Positions 1-12,071 of a stretch of DNA of 64,000 nt are shown piece by piece. The notes below the pieces were generated by a model, which was given only the letters and a program-made list of their open reading frames with translations, was not told the DNA's origin and made no database searches. The DNA is from Chaetorhynchus papuensis. Taxonomy: Eukaryota > Chordata > Aves > Passeriformes > Rhipiduridae. Where the stretch lies: contig VWYX01000255.1 in assembly GCA_013396525.1 (NCBI GenBank), positions 372,001 through 436,000 on the forward strand, read 5' to 3'. Each line of letters starts with the position of its first letter. The stretch's first letter is position 1. A program made the position numbers and the translations under genes.

Positions 1-959
1 TGCTCTTATAGGATTGGAACATAAATTGACACCCTAAATTTAGGATGAAATTACAAAAGTGTTGGCTCAGATTTTTAAAATTCTGTATAGCAGAGCAAAA
101 ACTTCAGTGAGCTAGGCCTGAATTCTGACTTGCATTTGAATAGGGAACCAAAGTTTTGTGTTTCTTTATCAGAATAAGGTACCTATTTGTGATTTAGCTA
201 TAATTTCTTTCTAAAGCAAATTTCTTTTTCAAGAATCACTGTGCTCAAGGTGCCCTAATAGGGTGCAACTCTTAGATTTTCTAAAATAAGAAACAGATTT
301 TGATTTGGTAGGAGTGCAAACCTATCTCAAGCTAATAACTTTTAATTTATTTGTGTTCTTAGCAGTCAAAAAATGAAGGTTTGGTTAGAGAAAAATGAAA
401 ACATAATTTGTTTTATCCTAAAATATCTTTGAAAGCATTTAGCTTTCCATAGAGAAAACACACAATCTTAAAAGATAAGGATTTTCCGTTGAAAAGAAAT
501 GAATTCTACATTTTATGATATCATTTGCAATTCAGCAGACGTATTAGCCTGTGGAATTACGAAACCCTGAAGAACTCAGTGGGAGCACAACAGACCACGT
601 GTCTGTGTGTGTGTGCATGTGCAAAGGAGAAAAAGAGGGAGAGAGCCCAGGCAGAGAAGGAGAAAACATTCTGATGGATCTAATTTAATTTTATGTTGTG
701 TTTTATACCAAAGTTCATTTACAAGTGCTGACACTCTGCTGTGAAATGCCATGAATGTGGGATCTGCCACAAACGAGAAGAATATTTTTTAACTAACTTT
801 AGCTGTGGATGATAATTTGTTAAAACAAACAATAGCTCACTGCATTACCGTTCAACGCAAAGATATTACTGCACTCAGCTAAAATCAAATAATCTTTTAG
901 TTTCTGTTCTCTCCAAACTAAGCTAAACAGTGGTGTCATAAAATGACAAATTACAGGAT
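1..959. other. AT-rich non-coding spacer
   Basis: No gene is visible. The stretch is AT-rich with many stops in all frames. It holds a short GT run (about 604-615) beside an A/G-rich segment (625-665). The only open frame of note (576-770, minus) overlaps this low-complexity DNA and resembles no family I know. Confidence 0.6.
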
Positions 960-1230
960 GAACATAAAAGCAGTGCCTTCAAAAATACAATAGTTATACA
1001 AGCCATCTTTTGTTAATGAAGAATATAATGCAATTTGTCTGTCTGTAATACAATTATGCAAATCAAAGACAGAACTATCCTGAAATCTCTCTAACATTCC
1101 AAGTCATTAAAATGAGATAATTTATCAAAAAGAATATTACTGATCATGTTTATGTGTTGCACATTAATCCTATTACAATAATATATCTTTCTACTAATGT
1201 AATGGATTTGTGCAATCTAACAGAAAATGA
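960..1230. promoter_or_regulatory. Candidate enhancer-like element with octamer and LEF/TCF-like sites
   Basis: An octamer ATGCAAAT at 1056-1063 is preceded by ACAAT, a SOX-type core in inverted orientation. It is followed directly by ATCAAAG (1062-1068), which fits the LEF/TCF consensus. SOX-POU-TCF groupings are known in vertebrate neural and stem-cell enhancers. Single octamers are expected about twice by chance in a window this size, so the case rests on the close packing. The element borders are guesses. No conservation data were available. Confidence 0.25.
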
Positions 1231-4200
1231 CTTTTATACTACCCACAATTACAAAAATATTCAAAGCATATCCATCCCTGCATAATAACATATGCCTAAG
1301 AGTGTACAATAAACTTATTAAAACAAACAAAGCTTATGAATGTAACCTTCAAACCAATAAAGACAATGCTAAATTCAATTTTATTGCCCTCATTATTTCA
1401 ACAACTTCATATATAATAAAAATGGTGAGTAAATTACCTTAAACTTCTTTATGAAAAAATAAAATCTTATAAAAAAGTGTGATACAAAATTTGAGAATTG
1501 GTTAAATTGACGCCAGGCATGTAGAACATGATAAAATCTTCCAAACCAACACCTAAGTGGCAATCCATGTACTTGCAGTCCAAAGTCTCTCTAAATCTCA
1601 GCCTTCTGACAGATACAATTTTAACAGGTGACAAGTCAATCCTTAAAGTAACAGCATCTTCTCAAATAGTTTCTTTAATCTGCAGTGAAGCATGTGAAAA
1701 TGTCGTGAGGTACATATGGGCATTCTTCCATTCCCATGGAAAGATAATATTAGGCTTAAAAATTCCCCACACAGAGGTATATTCAGAAAAGTCATGGTTC
1801 TACCTTTGAAAACTAAAAGATGCAAAGGAAAAGGCAGCATATTCAACTGTAAAACCAACATTGTACATGTGTGTTGTAATACAGTTACTAGGCAAGGAGT
1901 CACATGCTCAAGAAACATCATAATATTCCTTATTTTCTCCACACTAATCTGCACAAATGGACTGTTGTATAATATTCAGTCCTATTATTGTATATTTTCA
2001 CTAATTTCCCTTCTAGAGCTCAACCCATCTTTATTGAGCAGGGCTTGCTGCACTCTTTTTTCATCCGTAAAATGCTCCATTAGCTTCCTCAGCAGGCAGT
2101 TCAATGTACTGAACTGTTTTCTTTCTGGCAAGTAGGTTTTTCTTAGATGCAAGGTAGGGGTTGAGTTAGTTGGCTGCAGAATTAATGCAGCTGCATGCAC
2201 TCCTCCTGCTAATCCTACCATTGACCCACCCTGACATGAAAATCACACTGAGTTCACACCCATTTGTAACTCTTTCTTTGGAAGAATTCTTCTCATTCCT
2301 CCTCTTAAACCGGTATATTTTGCATACTGAAATGAGAACATATGTCAAAAGAGAGATAGAAGAAGAGAAAAAAGAAATGATGCTCATGTAAATCATGTGT
2401 TTAGTGGTCTTAGCCCACTGTAGACTCAAATGTTACTGCCAATACCTCACACGAATGCAGTGTTTAAAAGATCCTGGGGCAGCTGGCTGCAGTTACTTAA
2501 AAGCTCATTTTCGCCCTTCCTAACCCCTGCACTCTTGCTGAAGGCTGGTCCCTCCTGTTTTTTCAGAGCTGTTCAGTAGCCCTCTGAATTGATACCAGCC
2601 TTGAAGGACAGCATATCCCAGCTGGGCTCATGTTCTTACCCAGCCTGTGATTATTTTCTGCCATACCTGTTTTCCTTCAGTCTTGGAGGAGAGAGGTTTT
2701 CAGTCTGGAAGCACCTGACTTTAACTCAACAGTTGTCAGGAGCTGCTGTTAGTGACAAAGGGCCCTCACGCAATGGATGAAATGGATTTATGCTGCATTT
2801 TAATAACTGCCTGATAAAACCAGACTGTTCAATTCTGGGCAACTTCACCTAATGTACAGGACATAACACTTTGGTAAATGCAAAAGTGTGCTGACCACTC
2901 TACAGATCTATAAATCTGCCCCTGCTGTTGCAGCTAGAGTATCATGTTCAAAAGGATTTGAATTCCTAAACTTTCCCTCTGTTCTGTACTCTGAATGGTA
3001 TAACATGATCTCATGGGTAGAAATTCTCCTTTTGAGACTGGCTGGCACAGGTCTCTGCTTTCAGCTCCTAAGAACCTTGGGTTTGTATGGCATTTGTAAT
3101 ATAAGTGTTTCTTTATCAAGTGTCCAGGAGGTTTAAAATAGTTTTGAATTCTTTGTCAAAGCTGTCTAATACAAGCTTAGTAAACCTCCTGCAACTGGCA
3201 GAACCAAAGAGTAGGAAGAGGCCTGGTTTATTTGAAGGCTAGCAGGGGCAGGACCTTCCCTGTCACACCATTTAATATTTGCTCACACAGAGTTATATGA
3301 AGTTATCTCAAGTTGAGATCCTGCTGCAGTTCTTTTGGATCGATCTCTGTCTTAGCTTCTGTCCCTCTTTAAAACACTATATATACTCTAAGGCAATTGA
3401 TGGATGGCAAATATACAGAGTTCTGCTTCTGATACCAGTAAGAACAAAGCTGTCCTTTACCAGATTAGAACCATTTCAAAATATAGCCATGTTTGGCACT
3501 TAGAGGACTTAATACTTCTATATGTTCTGGATAAGTATTAATTCAACCAGCACTTATGACATGTGCTGACATAAATTTCAAGTACCTTATGTAACCAGCC
3601 TGAAGCAAGTTCATCAGCCTCAGAGAGTCTATGTCACCGTAAAACCTGAATAAGGTGGGGTGGCAGCTGGCCCTAAGGATCACACGTGCACTGGAACAAC
3701 CCCTTTGACTTTGTTCCTCAGCGTTCATCATGACAATATCAGCCCATTTGGATTCCTGCACAGCAAAGGCTTTCCACACATTTCTCCTTTCTTTTCAAAT
3801 AAGCAGAAGCTTGCCAAGCTTTTGGACTGAGCTGCTCATCAAAGAGAATACTGAATGGATTTTAGCCTCGCTGGTCTCTGTAGAAATGCCTCTTTCCTCA
3901 CAGAGCCTGTCACAGAGCTTCTGCTCAGCTCTCCCAGCAGTGACATCATATAGTGACTGAGGGGCTTCTTTGGGCATAAGGGCTACTACTGGCTAATACC
4001 ACTTAAAAACTGATTGAAAAAATATTTAAATAGCAAAAGATATAAAGCAGGTGTCCCCTGGGAGGTTTATATCCCAGTCTGATCAGGGCAGTTGAGTCCT
4101 GAGAAGAGGAAAGGGAAAAAGTCAGGAAAGAAGGCTTATAAACTTACAGTTTCTACTTTTTTATCTGTATTTTTTAACATCTTGACTACCTTTAAACCTG

Positions 4201-6479
4201 CCCTTATCTCTTTTTGTGACACTTCCTAGAAAATAAAAGCTAATATTGCCTTATTTCACACATTTGTTGTAACATTAAGCACCATGAGATGCTCAGGTAG
4301 CACAGCAGAGGAAGACATTGAGGTACCTAATTTTGCCATACAGCCTAATTTCCCTGAAATAGCTCAGCTAACCTAGTAACTAGGGGCAATAGCCCTGCTG
4401 GTTGTGGCAAACCCACTGAGCTATTGTGCTTTTTATTTACTGCACACTTGACTGTCTGTGTGCTGTGCTAGTGTGTGAACAGGCATTCTGGAGAAAAACA
4501 GCACCAATTTTCCATACCATCTAAGGAACTCAATTGGCAGAACTGTGTGACAAATCAGGGCAGATTGAAGTCAAGCTGGTCAAATTCTGCCATATTGACA
4601 TCTGCACACAAAAACCCCATGGCATCCCTGTGTCCAAAAAAAGGCATAATTTGGATCACAGTCACAACACTCAGCTGCAAGGACGAAGAAATCCCCAGTG
4701 TTAAAGACAAGGGAAGACTCATTTTGGAGCAGAAAGAGGCTGGGGCTTTTCTGCTCTGTTGAGGTTGTAATTACAGCCTCTCAAAACTTGCGTGACATTG
4801 CTAATTTGAAAGAAAATGGGACACTGATATCTGTAAGAACACTCAGGGCTGGGATTTTGATTATAAACTCCATATAGATCAGCAAATCAACTCTGTGAAT
4901 ATTAAAGTCATTTAGTATCTCTATATAAGTAATTACAGAAACCATTCAACAACAAAAGATGGGAAGATGTAAATGTCACCCTCTAAGGAAAATTTAAAGA
5001 GTTTTGTCAGAATTTAAGATACTTGAAAGTCAAACTGACCATCAAATTGTGTCATGAAATTATGAAATTTTATTGTTTAACACTTTTCGAAGAACAGCTT
5101 TTTTTGCTAAATATCTCTCACCTGCAGAGGAATCATTGTTAGATGGTGCCCTCCACTTAAGATACAGATCTTGTCATTTGATACATCCTATTTTATTTCG
5201 TATAGCTTTGTGTCACGAAAAGACCCATCTCTTTGCCTTAGAGGTTTGATCGTGGAGTGATTCCTCTGGCTTTTGGGAAGCTGTATGTAATATGCATCAG
5301 CATAAAATAGAGGCAAACACGACATAAACACCCGTTGCAAATAGGCATTTGCTTATGGTTTGTGTCAGCCTAATTGTGTGGAAGACACAAAGTGTCAAAG
5401 TACGTTCTTTATGCTACCCCCTCAGCCCAGAAGGGTGCCTTTCACCTTGCACGACCACAGCTGAAGATCCCAGTGGAGCTGGAGACGTGCCATGTGTGAG
5501 AAGTGCAGGAAAATAAAAAGGCATGTCCTAGGCAAGCCTGGCTGAATTCGTCCATCACTCTTGGCCATCTTTCTCCAGGTGCTCTAACTTTTTTGGGTGT
5601 CTGGGTTCCTACAATGGGTCCTGGGCATCTTCTGTAAAGTGCCCTTTAATGCCAGGCTCTTAGGATGCTAATCTGACTGAATTAGCCAATGGTCCATGTG
5701 CTAAGCATTCATATGGGAATGAAGAGAACTTGCCTTAGCCTTTAGCTCCTTCCTTTGTTCCTCCCAGGAGATTACTGCCAGCTCTTTCTCAGCATCAGTG
5801 GGAGATAAGGGTGCTTGGTACCTTGCCACACAAGACCTGAAAACTTCAGTTCGTTTCAGTGCTGAGCTTTATCAAAAGCTTAAGAGAAACTAGCTGAGGC
5901 TTCTTTCCTCTTGCAGGTGATTCCACAGCAGGAATCACAGGAGAAAACTACTTAGAAAGGATGTTGGGAAAAGATCTGGAGTTTGGGGGGCTTCTGAAAT
6001 CACCTCTTGTTCTGCATAGGCACTCCCTTGCTAATATGCTTAGCATCCCTTGACATCACCTGTGTTCTGGGTCTGTGGATGGAAATGAAGATGTTGGTGC
6101 TTATCTATCTGTATCTAATTTACAGAAAGCTTTCAAACTTTCCATGTCCAAGAAATAGTATTGCAGGGATTTGGTGTCAAATAAGGGTGGAGATGGGAGA
6201 GTAGACAGAAGAATTAAAAAAGGGTTTATCTGACATAAATCAAAATTGAACAAATTCTCACTTCTTTATTTCTATTTGAGACTCCCTTAGCAGCAAGGTG
6301 TAAGCATTAACTGCACAGGAGATGGCAAGCAGAGGAAAAAAAGTAAAAGAGTTAAATGATAGCAGAGATCAGTATTTTACTGTATTCCTTCTACAATCTA
6401 ATAGATACAAATAGAAAAAGCCAGGCACAACACAAATATTTCCTATTATGAATAAACTAAAGTCACAATGGAATCTGTC
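1231..6479. other. Non-coding spacer
   Basis: No gene is supported. The longest open frames, 1643-1954 (minus) and 1716-2135 (plus), overlap on opposite strands and contain no recognisable domain, so I treat both as chance. No terminal repeats, long tandem arrays or structural RNA features were seen. The frame at 4475-4762 (95 codons) is also unrecognised. Confidence 0.6.
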
Positions 6480-7170
6480 ATGCTTGTGATATGAGAAACG
6501 TACAATATTCCCGAGCTGTTGCCACGATGGCACTTGAATGCAGTTTGTACTTTGTTTATGAAGCTGAATCAGAAACCCTTTTCCCCCTCCCCTCTCTCTC
6601 TCTTTTTTTTTTTTTCTTGGCCCAGCATGTGTAATTCTTCTTCATGGAAGCTCGAAATGGCTGTGGAGCAGCTCAATATTCCATTTATTTTATTTATAAA
6701 ATAAATTCAAAGCCTGAAAAGATGAAGTAATTGACTTACTGGGATGACAGTTAAACCCACTAAATTTAATCTTATCCTCTCAAGTACAACATATCGCGCT
6801 TACAAATTATCACCCTGCACCAGACAGGCCTGCTCTCTTCACCTAATCCAAATGGAAATGAAGGCCTCTGTTATTGTATTATCTGACTTTACTATCAGCA
6901 TTAATCCGGCTTAACTCACTTAATGATGCCACTTGTGGCACTATGAAGGCAGCAAAGAAGTCTATAAACTACTTCCATTAAAATGCAAATCTGGCCCACA
7001 GAGAAAATAAGTGACACAAAAGTAGGAGAATTCGGCCATACACTGTATTAGCCTCTTGCAGCACAGAACTGATACAAGTATAATAACTGATGCTGTGATT
7101 ATTATTCTAGCTGTGGATTTCCAATGAAAGGAAGCCAGTCTACCACAGAACGTCACAAAAGTGCTTCAAC
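6480..7170. promoter_or_regulatory. Candidate conserved non-coding element
   Basis: This stretch is dense in transcription-factor core sites. It has TAATCC (about 6903-6908, a bicoid/OTX/PITX-type core), several TTAAT/ATTA cores, a CACTTG E-box near 6930, and an octamer ATGCAAAT at 6983-6990. It also has isolated CpGs (near 6795 and 6907) in otherwise CpG-poor DNA. This is the texture of deeply conserved vertebrate enhancers, but no alignment could be run. A polypyrimidine run lies inside it at 6576-6618. Open frames here are short and unrecognised. Confidence 0.3.
6576..6618. repeat. Polypyrimidine tract, 43 nt
   Basis: This is an uninterrupted C/T run: CCCTT, then C-rich, then CT dinucleotides, then about 14 T. 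Long mirror-like pyrimidine tracts can form triplex DNA and are often polymorphic. No AG splice acceptor with an open exon follows it closely. Confidence 0.85.
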
Positions 7171-10100
7171 AAGCCAGGGTATTTAATTTCTGAAGAGATT
7201 TATATTTTTTGTTGTCAGGAAATGAACAAATACTTATCAATGTAAAAACTGCTATCTTAAATCTTCCTGCCAGGTTTTTCATACTGATATTATTTGCACC
7301 CTAGAATACAGGAAATGAAAATCTTCTGTGCCTTTCACATCTCCACTGTATCTTAAAATTCTTTAGTAACAGACTTGCTTCTTTTTTTAACCCCCTTCTG
7401 TAAACATAAAAGAAAACTTTTATGGATTAAGTATAGGGAATTACTAATGCCAAAATCCCAACCCCAAATTCCTTCTCTTGAACATTTCTGTTTGCTGTTA
7501 ATTTAATTATTTTTAAAGGGAATAATAACATCTGTTTCATGGAAAAGCCTGATTTAATTTTAGTGTAAAGCTACTCACATTTACCTCTACCCCTCTCCTC
7601 CCTCCCTCACACACACACACAAATGCACACTGGTGTATTCTGCCTAGCCACCCCTTTGTGTGAAAAATCAGTAATGCCTCCATTACTATGAAAGAAATCC
7701 TAGTCAAAACACTAGGATTCGAGTCTCTTCCAATCTCACTTAAGTTCAATAGTTTCCTCTGCCTTGATAACCCTAGGACTTCATTCCTGGCTTTGGCACA
7801 GGGACAACATGAATATCTACAGGGAGACAGGCACAGAGCTCCGACTTCTTAGGTCAACACTTTTCTGGAGGCTTCGATAGCAAAATGTAAATGCAAGAAT
7901 TTGGTCCAGCATGTTTTACGTGCAGGGTGTTAGATGTGTGATGCACCCTCACTTTTCCTTGGAAAGCTTATTACTGATAGTATTACAATTAGAGATGGGG
8001 CCAAGCTCTGCAACTGGGATTCGTGTTTCAGTCTCGCACATGGGAATTTGATTTAGCTCAGTGTGCTGAGAGGAGTAGCAATGAGATTCAGGTTTGCATC
8101 GAAGTTTGGATGATGAATCCCCCTCTGAGGCTGAAGAATGTTTTGATCTGGAGCCCTGGTGTGCACTCTGACAAAGACCTATTCTCTCTCATCCCCACCC
8201 ACACGCTTACCCCACCCGGAGCGTGACTTGTTACTGGGATGGCCGTTCAGCAGCACACGGCTTTGCTGTGATGTTACTTTGCTGAAATACTGTTAAATTG
8301 GCTTTTCTCTCACCTGAGGCCCACACGAGTGTGATCTGATTGTGGCAGGCGTTGGATCTACCACAGCACTTCTGCCAGGGATACACATCGCTGACCTCAG
8401 TGTCACCAGTGCTTCAGCAGTGGGCTGCTCACTGCAAATGAAAACATCTACTTTGAGCCTAAAGCCATGCTCTGTGTGCTTACAGCAAAGGGGGTTGCCA
8501 CTTAAAAGAGGCTGACAGCTCTGCAGATTTCAGCAGTTTCTCTTTGTAGCTGTTCATGGATGCTGGGAATTGCTGCCCGCTTACAGGATGAAGTTAACCC
8601 CTAGGCACAGCGGATCTGGAATTCATGTTGTGGCCAAACAGACGTGCAGTGCCATAGAGATCCTGCTCATCTGATGGGCTTTGAGCTGTTCTCAGAATGG
8701 GGAGCATGAGCAGATGCCAGAAGAGAGCCCATAAATTGCTGGCAGGGGCACTGGCTTCCACCTGCACACCACCTTGCAATCCATCCTTGGCCCCTGTGGG
8801 TTTGCATTCCCTGTGCCAAATCCTGAGCTGGTGTCAGCAAAAGATTTACTGAGCTTTACTCAGTGATTATTAGCAAGAAATAATTGCCTAATTTACTAGC
8901 GAACTGCCTCAACTTCTGCACAACTTTGGTCTGAGGCCTTTACCTTCTGAGATGCCATGCTCTGTGTAAAAGCAAGCTATCAGCCAGGTAATTTTTCTTA
9001 CTGCTACACAATAGAACTTCAGTGGGTTAGCTTGAAATGTCATTTTAAAACTATGGAACTACTGAACTACATCTCAACATGAATGCTATTATTTAAATTT
9101 AAATTGGGATTGCTTCAGTTTAGCTGAATGTGCTGAATTGAACTGGCGTAACATAAACAAACGAACAGAAGTTTCCAAGGGCACAGGGATTTTTAGTGAT
9201 GTAGACTACAGGAGCCTGTGGCAAAAACTGCTGCAAATTGTCTTTATCCTATCACTGTAAATAACACAGGACTGGATTCTCACTTTCTGTGTTTTGTTTT
9301 CCTTGCATCATGATGCACCTTCATGCAGACACCTTACATTTATATCTGTTATAATTTTCCAGTAAATCAGAGGGTGTTGGACTGGTTGAACTTACAGCAA
9401 AATTATTTAGTGATTCTACTTCTTCTAGTGAGTCAAACCAAGTACTAAGGTATCTAGTGCAATATTGCCTTGCATCATGGATGATACTAAAGGTTTAACG
9501 TTCAGTATCCTAGAACACTGTCTGTATACACCGAATAATTGGCACACTGCCATATCCTGAGCATGCAGTGGTGTGGTATGCCCTAAATCTTTTCAAATGT
9601 TATTGTATTCACAGGAGGCATGAATTTTAGGTGTTTTTCTATAAACAAATGCACATGCAGACCAAATCATACCAAATTTATACATGCAATTGTCAATCAG
9701 GTTTGCATATGATTAATTCTAATTACAGTTGAAGAATGATCAAAGAAGTACCTCTGCAATTTTTTATTTTTACTGGCATTGATGCAGGTGTGATGATCTA
9801 GATGTATATTTTTTATAGACCTGCTAATATATTTGTGGGAAACAATAGACACCTTTGAGGCCTTTTTGAGGTCTGAAACAGAAGCATCAAACTTCAACTA
9901 AATATCAGATAACTTTAATTTAAATATGTTAGCCAATTAGATCATTAGAAATTATCTAATTCACACCTGTGGAACAAGGAGGGAGCAGCGAGAATTGAGA
10001 AGTGAGTGAAAGAGTAATATCCCATAAAAGTGATCTCTGTGGTCTGTAGTCTTTAGAGGCTAAAACCAGCCTTGAAATGGAAAGACTGTTTTCAGCTTAA

Positions 10101-10949
10101 ACGTAACAGATGCATTTATTTATTAGAGAATGATTAAGCCTTGTCCTGATGAAATAGCATAAACAATAAAATCTAATTTCTTTTGGAATGCTCTAGATCA
10201 GACTAAACTTTGGAGGTATTTTTGTGGGGTGGGGAGCACGAGACTGAAGAAAAGGCAAAAGGTAGAACTTGCAGGTAGAATTCTCAGCCAGGGGAGCTCC
10301 TGAAGTCCCGACTCAGTTTTGACCCTGCCCACAATTTCCTTTCAGGGTCTGTACCTGGAAGAGCCACTCAGAATGCTTTTAACTGGAAAAATAAACCAAG
10401 GAGTTCTAACCAAAATGAAATATCTTGCCTGATCTTTCTTCTTTTGTATCATTCTGGGTTTATTGCTTTCTTTTTTCCCCATCCTTAATTTAAGATCATA
10501 TTCAGCTATTTTTGTGTGTTTATACGTAGCCTATGATTTTCTGGTTTTATTACAGTGTTAAGTGTTTCTTAGGCACAATATTGAACTTTACTGATCTTTC
10601 AAAGTTTTATTTCATAAAGTTGGGGTTTTTTTCAAAGGATGGGAATTCCTATTTTTTCCAAATCTATTGCCCACAAAAAGTACTGAGCCAGTCCAAAAGA
10701 AATATGATTCAGTGTGAGGGTCACTAAAATATATCTCTAAGCAGAAGAGAAGGTGCTGGATTACTCAGATCTCTTTACCAGCATAATTCCAAAGTGTCAG
10801 GGAAAAAACACCCTATTTTTTGCTCATAAAGAAATTTAGGCTCTACTCTTGTGTAGCTATGTTATTTCTTCTGTTACTGTCCCCTTTTGGCATAACTTTT
10901 GGGTAGACAATTGTTCACTGTGTGAAAGTTGCTCATTCATTTCTTTCAG
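7171..10949. other. Non-coding spacer
   Basis: No gene is supported. The stretch has a short CA microsatellite (7608-7621) after a C/T-rich stretch. AT-rich DNA prevails after about 9000, including a TTTAAATTTAAATT motif near 9090-9105. The open frames are all under 71 codons and unrecognised. Confidence 0.6.
7608..7621. repeat. (CA)7 microsatellite
   Basis: Seven CA units follow a pyrimidine-rich segment that starts near 7584. It is short and probably only weakly polymorphic. Confidence 0.9.
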
Positions 10950-10973
10950 AGGCCACTGGACAAGAGTCAGCAG
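10950..10973 (+). other. Candidate 24-nt microexon (very tentative)
   Basis: A pyrimidine-rich acceptor (TTCTTTCAG, ending at 10949) and a GTAACA donor (from 10974) bracket 24 nt that is open in all three frames. A length divisible by three fits the neuronal microexon class. AG...GTAA pairs at this spacing are frequent by chance, and there is no partner exon in the window. Confidence 0.08.
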
Positions 10974-12035
10974 GTAACAACTCACTGACCTAAAGACCTA
11001 CCCATACTCAGATAAATGAGCTGAATGTGAAAGGCTAAAAATCCCATTACCAGACCTTGAGCCATCCTGTCCTTAAGCAATTTTGCAATATTTCTAAGGA
11101 AGAAATAAATACAAGTTGTGGATTAAGGGACAAATCAGATAAACCAGCGGTGAACCATTCTTCTGAAATAAAATTTTTCTCGTGTTTTTGCTTAGTTGCA
11201 CTCCTGATGCAATGAGATGATAGCCTTAAGAGATGCATGGTCATTGTGTTCTGAGTGAAATCAAGCCAGAGATTGAGGCCATAAACCATATTTTACTACC
11301 TTGGCAATGATGTCTATCCTAAATTTTTAATATTCTTTTAAAATTCTTCATATGGTAGATAACAGGAGAACTTGTTCAGCTGACTACAACCAAATTTCTT
11401 TGAAAGATGATCTCACCTTTAGCAAGCCTGCATTTTGCTCACTGTTTCTAAAATTAACCAAACTATATTTTCCAACAAGATCTGGAAAGTATCTTGCTAT
11501 CTATAGCTTAATTTAAGATCTACACCTTTCAGGGTTCAGGACTCTTGCCTATACGTGACTCAAAAACTCTTATGGAGACTCTTCTTCAAACTTCACCCAT
11601 ATCCCAGTTTTTAAGGGCATTAAAAGTGAGGGAAGACAATCCTTACGTGCACTTAGGAGTATTGACCTTCAAAGTCATGTTATTTGTTAGTTGGTTGGTG
11701 TTGGGAGTAACCTGTATTTCTGTCTTCCGCTGAGATCCAACGGTTTGTGTATAAATCCTGAATTCACCTGAGCCCATTGGAATTCAGGCCACCTGCAAAC
11801 CATTCTGCCGTGCTATCAGGGCCCTTCTGAAAAAGGATCTCAAGCTGGTTTTTAGCTGTCTGATGGTTTTAGATGTCTGATGTTGCTGCTGCAGAAGCAG
11901 ATGGGACAGATAAAAGCTGCCAGAGCAAGTGCTGAGAGTGCCTTTTCAATTAAGCAATGAGAACGGGCAAGAACCTTGGCTGTGAGCTCAGCCCTGCAGC
12001 CTCTTAGGCTGAAATGAGTCATGGGAGCAAATTGA
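10974..12035. other. Non-coding spacer
   Basis: Nothing specific is visible. The short frames at 11047-11289 (minus) and 11545-11733 (plus) match no family I know. Confidence 0.55.
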
Positions 12036-12071
12036 GTATATTTATATATATATTTACATATATATATATAA
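12036..12071. repeat. Imperfect (TA)n microsatellite
   Basis: A TA-dinucleotide tract of about 36 bp, interrupted by TTT and TTTAC, sits in AT-rich DNA. Confidence 0.9.

Noticed and set aside
1585..1630. Possible minus-strand MIR piece
   Set aside because: Only a loose resemblance to the 'cctcagtttcctcatctgtaaaat' segment, with no supporting blocks on either side.
1643..2135. Opposite-strand frames of 103 and 139 codons
   Set aside because: They overlap each other in AT-rich DNA and show no family resemblance.
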